Origin: Niastella caeni
Lineage (GTDB): Bacteria > Bacteroidota > Bacteroidia > Chitinophagales > Chitinophagaceae
NCBI RefSeq assembly: GCF_004834005.1
Contig: NZ_STFF01000002.1
Location: 124,001 to 188,000, forward strand
Length of the DNA: 64,000 bases
Reading direction: 5' to 3'
Positions within the stretch are counted from its first letter, which is position 1, and every line of letters starts with the position of its first letter. Shown piece by piece: positions 43,588 to 52,978 of the stretch. Under the pieces are notes generated by a model. It had not been told where the DNA came from, searched no databases, and saw nothing but the letters and a program-made list of their open reading frames with translations. A program made the position numbers and the translations under genes.

Positions 43588-45240
43588 ATGCGCCTTTTTT
43601 TAGCAACGATTTGTTTTTTGCTGTTTTGTTTTGTTGCGCCCGCCCAAACCAAAACAAGTACAGCCCCGTCCTCAACTGTTAGCCGACCCAAATTAGTAGT
43701 AGGTATTGTTATAGATCAGATGCGTTGGGATTACCTCTATCGCTATTATGACCGTTTTGCCGCAGATGGTGGTTTTAAACGCTTTCTGAACCAGGGTTTC
43801 ACCTGCGAAAACACCATGATCCCTTATGTGCCTACGGTCACCGCCTGTGGTCATACCTGCATTTATACCGGCAGTGTGCCCGCCATTCATGGTATTGTAG
43901 GCAATGGCTGGTACGATCCGTTAAAGCAGCGCAGCGTATATTGTACTGAAGACACTTCAGTAACAACAGTAGGCGCGGCAGCCGGCGCACCCGGCGCCAT
44001 GAGCCCTAAAAATATGCAGGTTACCACCATTTGCGATGAACTGAACCTGGCTACCAATTTCAGAAGTAAAGTAATTGGAATTGCTGTAAAAGATAGAGGG
44101 GGAATTTTACCGGCCGGCCACAGTGCCAATGCCGCTTATTGGTACGACTCGCGCAATGGCAACTGGATCACATCTACCTATTACATGAAAGAATTGCCGA
44201 AGTGGGCGCAGGATTTCAATGCCCAGAAGCTGGTAGATAAATATTATGGAATGGGTTGGAATACCTTATATCCCATCAACTCATATGTACAAAGTACAGC
44301 CGACGAAAAATCATATGAAGGCACGCCCCTGGGATCTGAACAAAAAGGGTTTCCTTATGACCTTAAGAAATTCGCGAATACCAACTACGGCGCTGTATGC
44401 AGCACTCCGTATGGTAATGCCATGACGATTGAAATGGCAAAAGCCGCTCTTATTGGCGAGCAACTGGGTGCAGATAACATTACCGATATGTTGGCCATCA
44501 GCTTTTCTTCTCCTGATTATATCGGCCATGCATTTGGCCCCAATTCGGTTGAACAGGAAGATGATTACCTGCGCCTTGATAAAGACCTCGGCAGCTTTTT
44601 TAATTTCCTCGATGCCAAAGTGGGCAAAGGGCAATACCTGGTGTTCTTATCAGCCGACCATGCCGTTGCGCACGTGCCCGGTTTTAGCAAAGAGTACAAA
44701 TTGCCTGGTGGACTGGCGCCAAGCGGCAGGTGGATGCAAGACCTGGGTAAGATCCTGAACGATAAATTCGGCAGCCCCAAACTTATCATTGGAAATTATA
44801 ATCACCAGCTTTACCTCAACCATCCATTGATAGATTCGCTGAAGCTGGATGAAGCCGCCATCAAGAAAACAATTATCCAATACCTGAGTCGCCAACCGGA
44901 AGTAGGACAGGTGTTTGATCTTGATAAATTAATGGAAGTGCCTTTAACGGCTAAACTACGGGATATGGTAGCCAATGGTTATAACCAGCATTTGAGTGGC
45001 GATATTGAAGTGATGCTGCAATCGGGTTATATGGAAGGAAGCGCCACCGGCACCACACACAGCGCCTGGAACCCTTACGACGCCCATATTCCTTTGCTGT
45101 TTTACGGCTGGCATGTAGCGCCCGGCAAAACGAACCGTGAAACCTACATGACCGATATTGCGCCAACCCTGGCCGCCCTGCTGCGCATTCAAATGCCGAG
45201 TGGGTGTGTGGGGACGGTGATTGAAGAGGTAATTAAATGA
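43588..45240 (+). CDS. PafA-type alkaline phosphatase
   Basis: 550 aa from ATG 43588 (a TTG at 43570 overlaps the -7 box and is rejected). Signal peptide ending FVAPAQ; periplasmic/outer surface. Alkaline phosphatase superfamily with Zn ligand VIDQMRWD, nucleophile Thr85 in PTVTACGHT, Asn106 in GIVGNGWYD, and Lys168/Arg170 in AVKDRGG, the active-site set of Flavobacterium PafA at a constant offset of six residues. Also FLSADHAVAHVPG and GTTHSAWNPYDAHIPLLFYG. Releases phosphate from monoesters; PafA enzymes are notably phosphate-insensitive. Confidence 0.93.
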   Translation: MRLFLATICFLLFCFVAPAQTKTSTAPSSTVSRPKLVVGIVIDQMRWDYLYRYYDRFAADGGFKRFLNQGFTCENTMIPYVPTVTACGHTCIYTGSVPAIHGIVGNGWYDPLKQRSVYCTEDTSVTTVGAAAGAPGAMSPKNMQVTTICDELNLATNFRSKVIGIAVKDRGGILPAGHSANAAYWYDSRNGNWITSTYYMKELPKWAQDFNAQKLVDKYYGMGWNTLYPINSYVQSTADEKSYEGTPLGSEQKGFPYDLKKFANTNYGAVCSTPYGNAMTIEMAKAALIGEQLGADNITDMLAISFSSPDYIGHAFGPNSVEQEDDYLRLDKDLGSFFNFLDAKVGKGQYLVFLSADHAVAHVPGFSKEYKLPGGLAPSGRWMQDLGKILNDKFGSPKLIIGNYNHQLYLNHPLIDSLKLDEAAIKKTIIQYLSRQPEVGQVFDLDKLMEVPLTAKLRDMVANGYNQHLSGDIEVMLQSGYMEGSATGTTHSAWNPYDAHIPLLFYGWHVAPGKTNRETYMTDIAPTLAALLRIQMPSGCVGTVIEEVIK

Positions 45241-45270
45241 TATATTGGATTTTATCATAGGTAGGGGTGT

Positions 45271-45414
45271 GAAGTAGGAAGTAGGACGTAAGAAGATAAT
45301 AAAAAGGTGAGCTCGCTATTATAAGCAAAGCTCGCCTTTTCTTTTATGCAAATTTATTTATGAGCCCTGTAGTATAGTTATCTTAATACCTCCTACTTCT
45401 TACCTCTTATTTCA
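45271..45414. repeat. Heptad inverted pair around a GGTGAGC terminator
   Basis: Left 45271-45298: GAAGTAG, GAAGTAG, GACGTAA, GAAGATA. Right 45387-45414: TACCTCC, TACTTCT, TACCTCT, TATTTCA. Core opens AAAAAGGTGAGCT, identical to the core at 50533. Confidence 0.92.
45302..45344 (+). terminator. Terminator of pafA-like gene, core of the element
   Basis: AAAAGGTGAGCT pairs with AGCTCGCCTTTT (45329-45340) with one G-U pair, then CTTTT. Confidence 0.8.
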
Positions 45415-45454
45415 TTTTTTTACGAACGGGCGTTAGATATACGGCCCCCACCGA

Positions 45455-45462
45455 TAAATTTG
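45455..45462 (+). promoter_or_regulatory. -7 box of M16 protease gene
   Basis: TAAATTTGC, full match to TAnnTTTGC, 20 nt before ATG 45483. Confidence 0.55.
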
Positions 45463-45482
45463 CATACCAAATAATAACTATC

Positions 45483-48344
45483 ATGATGTACTCCCTGCGT
45501 GTCGGAACCCGGTGGCTATTGCTGCTGGTTGGCATTTTGAGTATTGAATATGCCACCGCCCAATTAAATATGGAAAGCAAACTGCCGGTTGATGCAAAAG
45601 TAAAGATCGGTAAACTGGAAAATGGGTTGACCTATTACATTCGTCAGAATAAAAAGCCGGAACAAAAAGTAGAGCTGCGCCTGGTGCTGAATGCCGGTTC
45701 CATCCTGGAAGATGATGACCAGCAGGGACTGGCCCACATGGCCGAACACATGGCCTTTAATGGCACCACGCATTTCAAGAAAAATGATATCGTTTCCTTT
45801 TTACAGGATATTGGTGTTGGTTTTGGCAATGACCTGAATGCGTATACGGGTTTTGATGAAACGGTATACATTCTGCCCATACCAACTGATAAACCCGGTA
45901 ACCTGGATAAAGGCTTCCAGGTGCTGGAAGACTGGGCGCATAACGTAACCTACCTCGATGATGATATCAACGGCGAACGGGCTATCATTCTGGAAGAGAG
46001 CCGGCTGGGCAAAGGCGCCAATGAACGCATCTTCAGAAAGATCTATCCGCAATTGTTTGAGGGCTCAAAATATGCAAAGCGATTGCCGATTGGGGTAGAT
46101 AGTATTATCAAAAACTTCCCGGTCAATAACATTCGCCGATATTATAAAGACTGGTATCGGCCCGATCTGATGGCTGTTGTAGTGGTGGGGGATATTGAAT
46201 TGGCCAAGGCCGAAGCGATGGTGAAGAAACATTTTTCCCGGTTGACCAATCCCGCCAATGCGCGCAAAAGAGAATACGCCGATGTGCCGCCATATACTTC
46301 ATCGCAGGCGATGGTGGTAACAGATAAAGAAGCAACCGGTTACCAGGTGGCTATTAATTATCCCGCTATTAAAAAATCACCTGCTGTAACTATCGGTGAT
46401 TACCGTAAAGACCTGATAGAGCAAATGTATGTATCGATGTTGAACGAACGCCTGCAGGAGCTTACGCAAAAAGAAAATCCGCCGTTTATATATGGTGCTG
46501 CTGATTTTGATTCGTATGCCCGCGGGTATCAGTCGTTCAATGCCATGGCGGCCGCAGGAACCGGTGATATACAAAAAGCACTGAATGCCCTTGCTGAAGA
46601 AATTGAACGCGTAAAACGATTTGGGTTTACAGCCGATGAGTTACAGCGCGCTAAAAAAACAATGCTGGCTCACTATGAAACTGCCTTTAACAATCGTGGT
46701 AAAACAGAATCGGCTGATTACGTAGAAGAGTATATGAACAATTTCCTGGTGCAGGAACCCATACCCGGTATTGAAAAAGAATTTGAATATGCAAAAGCGC
46801 TGTTGCCGGCGATAAAGCTCGATGAAGTGAATGCGGTGTCGAATGCGTTCAAAGATCAGAAGAACCTGTTTGTGTATATGAGCGGTCCTGAGTCAATGGA
46901 TACTACGGCATTGCCCTCTGAAAAAGACCTGTTGGCTATTATTGATGCCAGGGCCAAAGCCGATATCAAACCGTATGAAGAAAAAGCTGTTGCCACCACG
47001 TTGTTAAGTAAAGAACCGAAAGCAGGAAAGGTGATCGCTGTTACAAAGTATCCTTTATTGGGCACCACCGATTATAAACTAAGCAATGGCGTTACGGTAA
47101 CACTGAAGCCCACCGATTTTAAAAATGATCAGATCATCATGGGGGCTACCCGCCCCGGTGGTAAAAATAGTTACGGCCTGGCTGATAAGTATAATGCAGA
47201 ATACATGACAGCAGTTACCGGCGCTATGGGTGTGGGAGGTTTTTCGCCTACAGATTTAAGTAAGGCACTAGCCGGTAAAACAGTGAACGTAGCTCCGGTA
47301 TTCACCACTATATCAGACGGCTTCCATGGCACCAGCAGTGTAAAAGACCTGGAGACGATGTTTCAGTTAACCTATCTGCAATGTACGGCGCCGCGCGGCG
47401 ATACGGCTTTGTTCAGGGCTTTTGTACAAAGAAATAAATTGCAGTTTGCCAAGATCAGCGCCAACCCGCAAGCCGCCTTTGTTGACACCCTATACAAAAC
47501 ATTGTTCGGTAATAATCCATTGGCCCAGGTAATAGTACCTAACAGTGCTTACTTTGATATGATCAGTTATGACAGGGTATTGGCTATACATAAAGAACGG
47601 TATGGCGATGTGAGCGGAATGCATTTTGTATTTGCAGGAAGTTTTAAAGAAAGTGAAATAAAGCCGTTGATTGAAAAGTATATCGCGAGCTTACCTGCTA
47701 CGGGTAAAAAGTTCACGATCGTCGATAATAAAGTACGACCCATCAGTGGAAAGAAAACGTTCGTCGTGAATAAAGGCAAAGAAGATAAAAGTTTGATCCT
47801 GGCATTTTATTCAGGCGAAACACCCTACAATGAAGACATGGAACTGAAGGCCCAGGCTTTGAGCGAAGTGCTGAACATTCGCATCATTGAAGAATTACGG
47901 GAAAAGATACAAGGCATTTATGGTGGTGGAACAAGTGCCGATGTAGGGAAGTACCCATACCCTAACTACAATTTTGTAGTGCAATTGCCTTGCGGTCCCG
48001 AGAAAGTAGATACGCTGGTAAAAGCCATTAAAAAAGAATTCAGCGATATGGTTGCAAAAGGGCCTGATACCACCTACCTGAATAAAGTTAAAAAGCAATG
48101 GTTGGAGCAGCACAAGTTAAATGTCAAGGATAACGGATTTTGGGTTGAGCGGCTGTTGCAATATAAATTACAGGGTGGCAATCCCGACAGATTTGTTCAT
48201 TATGAAAAATATGTGAAAATGCTAACGCCTAAGGACGTACAGCAGGCTGCGAAGCTGATGTTCGATGGAAATGAATTTGTTGCGATCCAGATGCCCGAAA
48301 ATGCAAAAGGCGGAACAGGAGCAGAGTCGAAAAAAGGATTTTAG
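45483..48344 (+). CDS. M16-family (pitrilysin-like) zinc protease
   Basis: 953 aa, signal peptide ending YATAQ. Two M16 clamshell halves. N-half holds the inverted zinc motif HMAEHMAFNGT (about 82-92) and the downstream acidic EESRLGK; the C-half (about 520-950) is inactive-looking. Periplasmic peptidase degrading peptides, common in Bacteroidota. ATGATG at the start gives two possible initiators three bases apart. Confidence 0.92.
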   Translation: MMYSLRVGTRWLLLLVGILSIEYATAQLNMESKLPVDAKVKIGKLENGLTYYIRQNKKPEQKVELRLVLNAGSILEDDDQQGLAHMAEHMAFNGTTHFKKNDIVSFLQDIGVGFGNDLNAYTGFDETVYILPIPTDKPGNLDKGFQVLEDWAHNVTYLDDDINGERAIILEESRLGKGANERIFRKIYPQLFEGSKYAKRLPIGVDSIIKNFPVNNIRRYYKDWYRPDLMAVVVVGDIELAKAEAMVKKHFSRLTNPANARKREYADVPPYTSSQAMVVTDKEATGYQVAINYPAIKKSPAVTIGDYRKDLIEQMYVSMLNERLQELTQKENPPFIYGAADFDSYARGYQSFNAMAAAGTGDIQKALNALAEEIERVKRFGFTADELQRAKKTMLAHYETAFNNRGKTESADYVEEYMNNFLVQEPIPGIEKEFEYAKALLPAIKLDEVNAVSNAFKDQKNLFVYMSGPESMDTTALPSEKDLLAIIDARAKADIKPYEEKAVATTLLSKEPKAGKVIAVTKYPLLGTTDYKLSNGVTVTLKPTDFKNDQIIMGATRPGGKNSYGLADKYNAEYMTAVTGAMGVGGFSPTDLSKALAGKTVNVAPVFTTISDGFHGTSSVKDLETMFQLTYLQCTAPRGDTALFRAFVQRNKLQFAKISANPQAAFVDTLYKTLFGNNPLAQVIVPNSAYFDMISYDRVLAIHKERYGDVSGMHFVFAGSFKESEIKPLIEKYIASLPATGKKFTIVDNKVRPISGKKTFVVNKGKEDKSLILAFYSGETPYNEDMELKAQALSEVLNIRIIEELREKIQGIYGGGTSADVGKYPYPNYNFVVQLPCGPEKVDTLVKAIKKEFSDMVAKGPDTTYLNKVKKQWLEQHKLNVKDNGFWVERLLQYKLQGGNPDRFVHYEKYVKMLTPKDVQQAAKLMFDGNEFVAIQMPENAKGGTGAESKKGF

Positions 48345-48371
48345 CAGCTAAATAACTAGCATACAATACAT

Positions 48372-48400
48372 AAAGCCCTCCCGATGTATGGGAGGGCTTT
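48372..48400 (+). terminator. Terminator of M16 protease gene
   Basis: Perfect 11-bp stem AAAGCCCTCCC/GGGAGGGCTTT with loop GATGTAT. Short T-tail. Confidence 0.8.
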
Positions 48401-48402
48401 AC

Positions 48403-48799
48403 TATGAAGGATATGTGTATTTTATTGGAACGCAGTAAAATTGAACAAGGCAGTGATAGCGGTAGAAAATACTAACGGTGATTCCGCGCAAACGCTGGTC
48501 AAACAAGCAATCCATTGAATATCTGCTCATTCGTTTTATTATTAAAATTCCCTAAAAAAATTTTTTTATTTTCTTTTTACCACTAACTTGCAGGAACAAA
48601 CGGATTAGCAAAACTCCTCCCTATTAGATCTTGAACTACTTTTTTTTGATGGCGTTTACGCTGGATTAGTTTATTAGTGCTTAGAAAGAATTTTTGCATG
48701 GCACTGTTTCACATACGAAATAACATAAGTTGGCATGATACCATTGTGCAGGCAATATTGCCGTACATATAAGTGCTTAAAATAAAATATTGTAAGATA
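48403..48799. other. Gap, no gene found
   Basis: AT-rich with A- and T-runs near 48550-48580 and no convincing ORF or repeat word. Could contain the promoter for the structured region that follows. Confidence 0.4.
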
Positions 48800-48965
48800 T
48801 CCCGGAGGTGAGAGGTGTCTTAGTACCGGCTTTAATTAGTAGCGGGTAAAAGCTTTGTTCATAGAAGCTTTGGTAAGCTCTGTAAAATTACCCGTTTAAC
48901 GATTTCGCTGGTTTAGGGGTTGCTAGATCACGACAGTCAGCCGCATGGTTGGCTGTCTTTTTTTT
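48800..48965 (+). ncRNA. Candidate structured RNA with orphan terminator
   Basis: CGGGTAA (48843-48849) pairs with TTACCCG (48888-48894). Inside, AGCTT (48851) can pair with AAGCT (48865), or AGCTT (48866) with AAGCT (48875), two mutually exclusive hairpins. The region ends in a full terminator: 11-bp stem (two G-U pairs) at 48932-48957 and eight Ts. No ORF. The 5' end is a guess. Confidence 0.35.
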
Positions 48966-49023
48966 ATGCCACCCCCAACCCCCCAAAAAGGGGTAGTTAC
49001 GTAAGTGTATAAACGAAGTAAAA

Positions 49024-49055
49024 AGGCAACTAGGCAGCAAGGCATAAAGGGGAAG
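49024..49055. repeat. Octad tract
   Basis: AGGCAACT, AGGCAGCA, AGGCATAA, AGGGGAAG: the same words in the same order type as at 17999. A CCAGTAACCAA direct repeat follows at 49085 and 49105. Confidence 0.75.
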
Positions 49056-49251
49056 GCCACAAGGGAAACTCCAAAAAGCAAATGCCAGTAACCAACGTAA
49101 AATTCCAGTAACCAAATTGACCATTCACCATTCCCCCCCTGGCAACCACCTTGCAATCCGTCAATTGTGGTTTATAGAAAATTTTAGCAATACATAAACT
49201 TCGCAGGGCATGCAATTTGAAGTTATACCTGTGAATTATAAACCAACAATT

Positions 49252-49767
49252 ATGAAACGTATAGTAAGCATGTTGATTGCTGCATGTACATTAACCCTTT
49301 CGTCGGTCTCCGTTTCAAAGGCGCAGGTGAATGTAAATATCAATATCGGGGCGCAACCATTATGGGGGCCTGTAGGATACGACGTGGTGCAGTATTACTA
49401 TTTGCCCGATCTGCAGATGTATTATTATGTACCATCGCGCCAGTTCGTTTACCTGAGCAATGGGAACTGGTTGTTTGCAGCCGGTTTACCGGCCAGTTAT
49501 CGTTCCTATAATTTGTATACGGGCTATAAGGTAGTTATCAATGAGCCGAAACCATATTTGCATTTTGCCACGCATAAAGTAAAGTATGCAAAGTACAAAG
49601 GGCACAAAGGAAAGCAGGGTGTTATCCGCGATAGCAAGGACCCTAAATACTTTGTAGTGAAAGGACATCCGCGTAATGCAAAAGGTGAGTATAAGCAACA
49701 GGGAAGTAGCGGTAGTGGCAATAAGGGTGGCAATAAAGGAGGACATGGTAAGGGGAAGAAGAATTAA
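49252..49767 (+). CDS. Tyr-rich exported protein, paralogue 1
   Basis: 171 aa from ATG 49252. Signal peptide ending SVSKAQ, then VNVNINIGAQPLWGPVGYD, YYYLPDLQMYYYVPSRQFVYLSNGNW, a conserved aromatic module, and a Lys/Gly/Ser-rich tail (KGHKGKQG, GNKGGNKGGHGKG). Family of unknown function. About 60 percent alike in layout to the next gene; a tandem duplication with a different tail. Confidence 0.82.
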   Translation: MKRIVSMLIAACTLTLSSVSVSKAQVNVNINIGAQPLWGPVGYDVVQYYYLPDLQMYYYVPSRQFVYLSNGNWLFAAGLPASYRSYNLYTGYKVVINEPKPYLHFATHKVKYAKYKGHKGKQGVIRDSKDPKYFVVKGHPRNAKGEYKQQGSSGSGNKGGNKGGHGKGKKN

Positions 49768-49969
49768 TCAGTTAATAGATGCCATTATAAACTAAAAACC
49801 AAGAACTGTTAAACTTACTTGCGGCAAGCACTTTTATGTTGTTATTAACGATTAACACATTGGAACACAGCTTATATGCTTAAAATTTGTTAATAGTCCG
49901 GTTGTGCACATTTACATTTAAACCAGGGCATGTATTTTGGATTCTGAACAATAACCAAATCGATGATTT

Positions 49970-50458
49970 ATGAAACGGGTTTTACAAGTTTTGCCAATTA
50001 TTACGCTCTTAACAACAGCTTCGTTTTTTTCTTCAAAAGCACAGGTAAGCGTTAGTGTAAATATCGGCGCGCAACCCATGTGGGGGCCTGCTGGTTATGC
50101 TTCGGTAGATTATTATTACCTGCCTGATATTGAATGTTATTATTATGTCCCCAGGCGCCAGTTCGTTTACCTGAGTGGACCCAACTGGGTGTTCTCGTAT
50201 AACTTACCTGCACGTTACCGCGGATATGATCTGTATGGTGGTTATAAAGTAGTTTGCGATGGTCCCAGGCCTTACATGCACTTTTCTGATCATCGGGTAG
50301 CCTATGCGCGCTACAGAGGTTACAGAGGTCATCAACGCGTATGGCGCGATTGCCCGGATGAATATCGCGGTTACCGGGATGATGGTCCACGTGGCCATGG
50401 TCATGGACATTCACGTGGACACGGACGAGGTCATGGTCGTGGACATGATAGATGGTAG
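49970..50458 (+). CDS. Tyr-rich exported protein, paralogue 2
   Basis: 162 aa. Signal peptide ending SSKAQ, same core as paralogue 1 (VSVSVNIGAQPMWGPAGY, YYYLPDIECYYYVPRRQFVYLSG, LPARYRGYDLYGGYKVV, HFSDHRVAYARY). The tail is Arg/His/Gly-rich (GHGHGHSRGHGRGHGRGH) instead of Lys-rich, which could bind metal. Separate promoter region of 200 bp between them. Function unknown. Confidence 0.82.
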   Translation: MKRVLQVLPIITLLTTASFFSSKAQVSVSVNIGAQPMWGPAGYASVDYYYLPDIECYYYVPRRQFVYLSGPNWVFSYNLPARYRGYDLYGGYKVVCDGPRPYMHFSDHRVAYARYRGYRGHQRVWRDCPDEYRGYRDDGPRGHGHGHSRGHGRGHGRGHDRW

Positions 50459-50470
50459 GTTTTGAAGCAG

Positions 50471-50603
50471 GAATTAAGAAGTAGGAGTAAGAAGAGAACT
50501 ATACTTCAGGTTCTGAAATATATTCGAAAAACAAAAAGGTGAGCTTCGCATTTTATAGCGGGCTCACCTTTTTATTATCTCTTACTTCTTACTTCGTATT
50601 CTT
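50471..50603. repeat. Heptad inverted pair around a GGTGAGC terminator
   Basis: Left 50471-50497: GAATTAA, GAAGTAG, GAAGAGA (one 6-base unit). Right 50576-50603: TATCTCT, TACTTCT, TACTTCG, TATTCTT, running into the class I aldolase stop codon. Core opens AAAAAGGTGAGCT as at 45301. Confidence 0.9.
50533..50573. terminator. Bidirectional terminator between convergent genes
   Basis: Perfect 12-bp stem AAAAAGGTGAGC with GCTCACCTTTTT, A-run on one side and T-run on the other, so it can serve paralogue 2 and the aldolase. Confidence 0.88.
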
Positions 50604-51660
50604 ATGCCACAGTAATATCTTTATCCAAATAAACATCCTGTGTAGCATGGAGCAACTCAATACCCTCCTTAAACGGTCGCTGAAATGCTTTACGACCTAA
50701 GATCAATCCCATACCGCCGGCACGCTTATTAATAACAGCCGTATACACTGAATCGGCCAGGTCGCTGGCGCCCTTGCTTTCACCGCCGCTATTGATAAGT
50801 CCTACACGGCCACTGTAACAATTCAACACCTGGTAACGGCAGAGATCGATCGGGTGATCGGTTGTGAGTTTATCATACACCAGGTTACTGGTTTTACCAT
50901 GTTTGGTAGCCAGGTAACCGCCGTTATTGGTTGGCAGTTTTTGTTTAATGATATCAGCCTGGAGTGTAACGCCTAAATGGTTTGCCTGACCGGTTAAGTC
51001 GGCAGAAGTATGATAATCCACACCATCTACTTTAAAACCATTGTTGCGGGTGTAGCACCATAAGATGGTGGCCATGCCCAGCTCATGAGCAATTTCAAAT
51101 GCTTGTGCTACTTCTTTCAACTGGCGGGCGCTTTCTGCAGAACCCCAGTAAATGGTAGCGCCAACAGCAACTGCGCCCATGTTCCAGGCACTTTTAATAG
51201 TACCGAACATGGTTTGATCGTATCTGTTGGGAAGGCTTAAGAACTCGTTGTGATTGATCTTTACAACAAATGGAATGCGGTGTGCATATTTACGGCTCAT
51301 GAGGCCCAATACACCATAGGTGCTGGCTACCGCATTGCAACCACCTTCAATAGCGAGCTTGATAATATTTTCCGGATCAAAATAAATGGGGTTGGGTGAG
51401 AAGGCTGAACCGCCGCTGTGTTCAATGCCCTGGTCAACCGGGAATATGCTGCAAAAGCCTGTATCGGCCAGCCGGCCATTACTTAATAGTGATTGCATGC
51501 TGCGCAATACCTGGTTGTTGCGGTTACTGTTCAACCATATATCTTCTATGTGGTTGCGGGAGGGGAGTGTGATGGTTGTTTTGTCAATGGCTGTGCTTTT
51601 ATGCTCCAGCAAATAAGAGGCTTTGTCACCAAGCAGATCGATAATTTTTTTTGACGGCAT
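50602..51660 (-). CDS. fbaB: Class I fructose-bisphosphate aldolase (FbaB/DhnA type)
   Basis: 352 aa. Schiff-base aldolase cleaving fructose-1,6-bisphosphate. Seen: [15 protein letters not shown] (51-ish to 90), [67 protein letters not shown] and [16 protein letters not shown], as in archaeal-type DhnA aldolases. Followed downstream on the other side of its promoter by the unrelated class II enzyme. Its 130-nt leader contains a heptad inverted repeat. Confidence 0.9.
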   Translation of the reverse strand: MPSKKIIDLLGDKASYLLEHKSTAIDKTTITLPSRNHIEDIWLNSNRNNQVLRSMQSLLSNGRLADTGFCSIFPVDQGIEHSGGSAFSPNPIYFDPENIIKLAIEGGCNAVASTYGVLGLMSRKYAHRIPFVVKINHNEFLSLPNRYDQTMFGTIKSAWNMGAVAVGATIYWGSAESARQLKEVAQAFEIAHELGMATILWCYTRNNGFKVDGVDYHTSADLTGQANHLGVTLQADIIKQKLPTNNGGYLATKHGKTSNLVYDKLTTDHPIDLCRYQVLNCYSGRVGLINSGGESKGASDLADSVYTAVINKRAGGMGLILGRKAFQRPFKEGIELLHATQDVYLDKDITVA

Positions 51661-51699
51661 ACTTGTTATTTTAATCGTTAAGTGTCAATGGTGATGGGA

Positions 51700-51787
51700 G
51701 CTATAAGCTTAAAGCTGTAAGCTATAAGCAAAAGGCAAAAATCAATGTATTTGCTTACAGCTTATGGCTTGAGGCTTTCCGCTGTAT
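51700..51787. repeat. Heptad inverted pair in the fbaB leader
   Basis: Left 51700-51727: GCTATAA, GCTTAAA, GCTGTAA, GCTATAA. Right 51753-51787: GCTTACA, GCTTATG, GCTTGAG, GCTTTCC, GCTGTAT. Read in the reverse sense (TTACAGC, TTATAGC) the arms match. It lies between the promoter at 51800 and the fbaB ATG. Confidence 0.87.
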
Positions 51788-51799
51788 TTAATTGCTGCG

Positions 51800-51830
51800 C
51801 AAAGATATGCCGTACAAGGGTGCGACGCAA
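51800..51830 (-). promoter_or_regulatory. Promoter of fbaB
   Basis: Minus strand TTG (51830-51828), 20-nt spacer, TATCTTTG (51807-51800). Best-formed promoter in the window; predicted 5' leader about 130 nt. Confidence 0.7.
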
Positions 51831-51910
51831 CGAAAGCCCCGGCCAGTGGACCGGGGCTGACAACATAATCATTTAACCTTGTAAAGGATTATGAAATTAA
51901 ATTCTAAACT

Positions 51911-52978
51911 TTATGCGTTTCTGTTGATGCAATTCAAATCATTAAACGCAATTTCTAAACGTTTAATAAATGTTTCTTCGCCTTTGCGCAACCACGCACG
52001 CGGATCGTAGTATTTTTTGTTTGGTTTGTCTGGTCCTTCCGGGTTACCCAACTGATCTTGCAGGTAAGCCTCATTCTTTTTGTAGTAAGCCAGAATGCCT
52101 TCCCAGAACGCCCATTGCAGGTCTGTATCGATGTTCATTTTGATAGCACCATAGCTGATCGCTTCGCGGATCTGGTGTTGGGGAGAACCGCTTCCACCGT
52201 GGAATACGAAGTATACGGGTTTGGCGCCGGTCTTGAATTCTTTTTGAATGAAGTCCTGGCTGTTCTTTAAAATTTCAGGACGCAACTCTACGTTACCCGG
52301 GCTGTACACGCCATGCACATTACCAAATGCAGCAGCTACCGTGAACAGGCGACCCACTTTGCCTAATTGCTCATAAGCAAAAGCAACGTGTTGCGGTTGT
52401 GTATATAATTTGTCGTTTTCAACACCGCTGTTGTCAACGCCATCTTCTTCACCGCCGGTAACACCCAGCTCAATTTCAATACCCATGCCCAGGGGCTGCA
52501 TGCGTTTGAAGAAGTCAACAGAAGTATGAATGTTTTCTTCAATAGATTCTTCGCTCAGGTCGAGCATGTGAGAGCTGAACAGGGGTTGTTTTTTCTCTTT
52601 ATAGAATTGCTCACCGGCATCGATCAAACCACTGATCCAGGGCAACCATTTTTTAGCAGCGTGGTCGGTGTGCAGTACAACCGGTACGCCGTAATATTTT
52701 GCAATATTATGTATATGTAAAGCGCCGGAAACAGCACCGGAAATATTAGCCTGTAACTTGTCGTTAGGCATGCCTTTACCGGCAATAAATTGGGCGCCGC
52801 CATTCGAGAATTGAATAATAACAGGGGAGTTTACTTTTGCAGCGGTCTCAAGGGTAGCATTGATTGAATCGGTACCAATTGTATTTACCGCTGGTAATGC
52901 AAACTGATTTTCTTTTGCGTCTTTATACAATGCTTCAAGTTCTTCACCAAAGAGTACTCCCGGTTTGTATTTTTTCAT
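51911..52978 (-). CDS. fbaA: Class II fructose-bisphosphate aldolase
   Basis: 355 aa. Zinc-dependent aldolase, unrelated in fold details to the neighbouring class I enzyme. Seen: LHTDHAAKKW (zinc His and catalytic Asp), SSHMLDLSEES, GIEIELGVTGGEEDGVDN, GNVHGVYSPGNVELRPEIL, VFHGGSGSP and MNIDTDLQWAFWEG. E. coli FbaA-like length (class IIA). Sharing one locus with fbaB suggests switching between glycolytic and gluconeogenic conditions. Confidence 0.95.
   Translation of the reverse strand: MKKYKPGVLFGEELEALYKDAKENQFALPAVNTIGTDSINATLETAAKVNSPVIIQFSNGGAQFIAGKGMPNDKLQANISGAVSGALHIHNIAKYYGVPVVLHTDHAAKKWLPWISGLIDAGEQFYKEKKQPLFSSHMLDLSEESIEENIHTSVDFFKRMQPLGMGIEIELGVTGGEEDGVDNSGVENDKLYTQPQHVAFAYEQLGKVGRLFTVAAAFGNVHGVYSPGNVELRPEILKNSQDFIQKEFKTGAKPVYFVFHGGSGSPQHQIREAISYGAIKMNIDTDLQWAFWEGILAYYKKNEAYLQDQLGNPEGPDKPNKKYYDPRAWLRKGEETFIKRLEIAFNDLNCINRNA

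Noticed and set aside
48800-48965. RNase P, tmRNA or SRP RNA
   Set aside because: None of the conserved sequence signatures of those RNAs is visible here.
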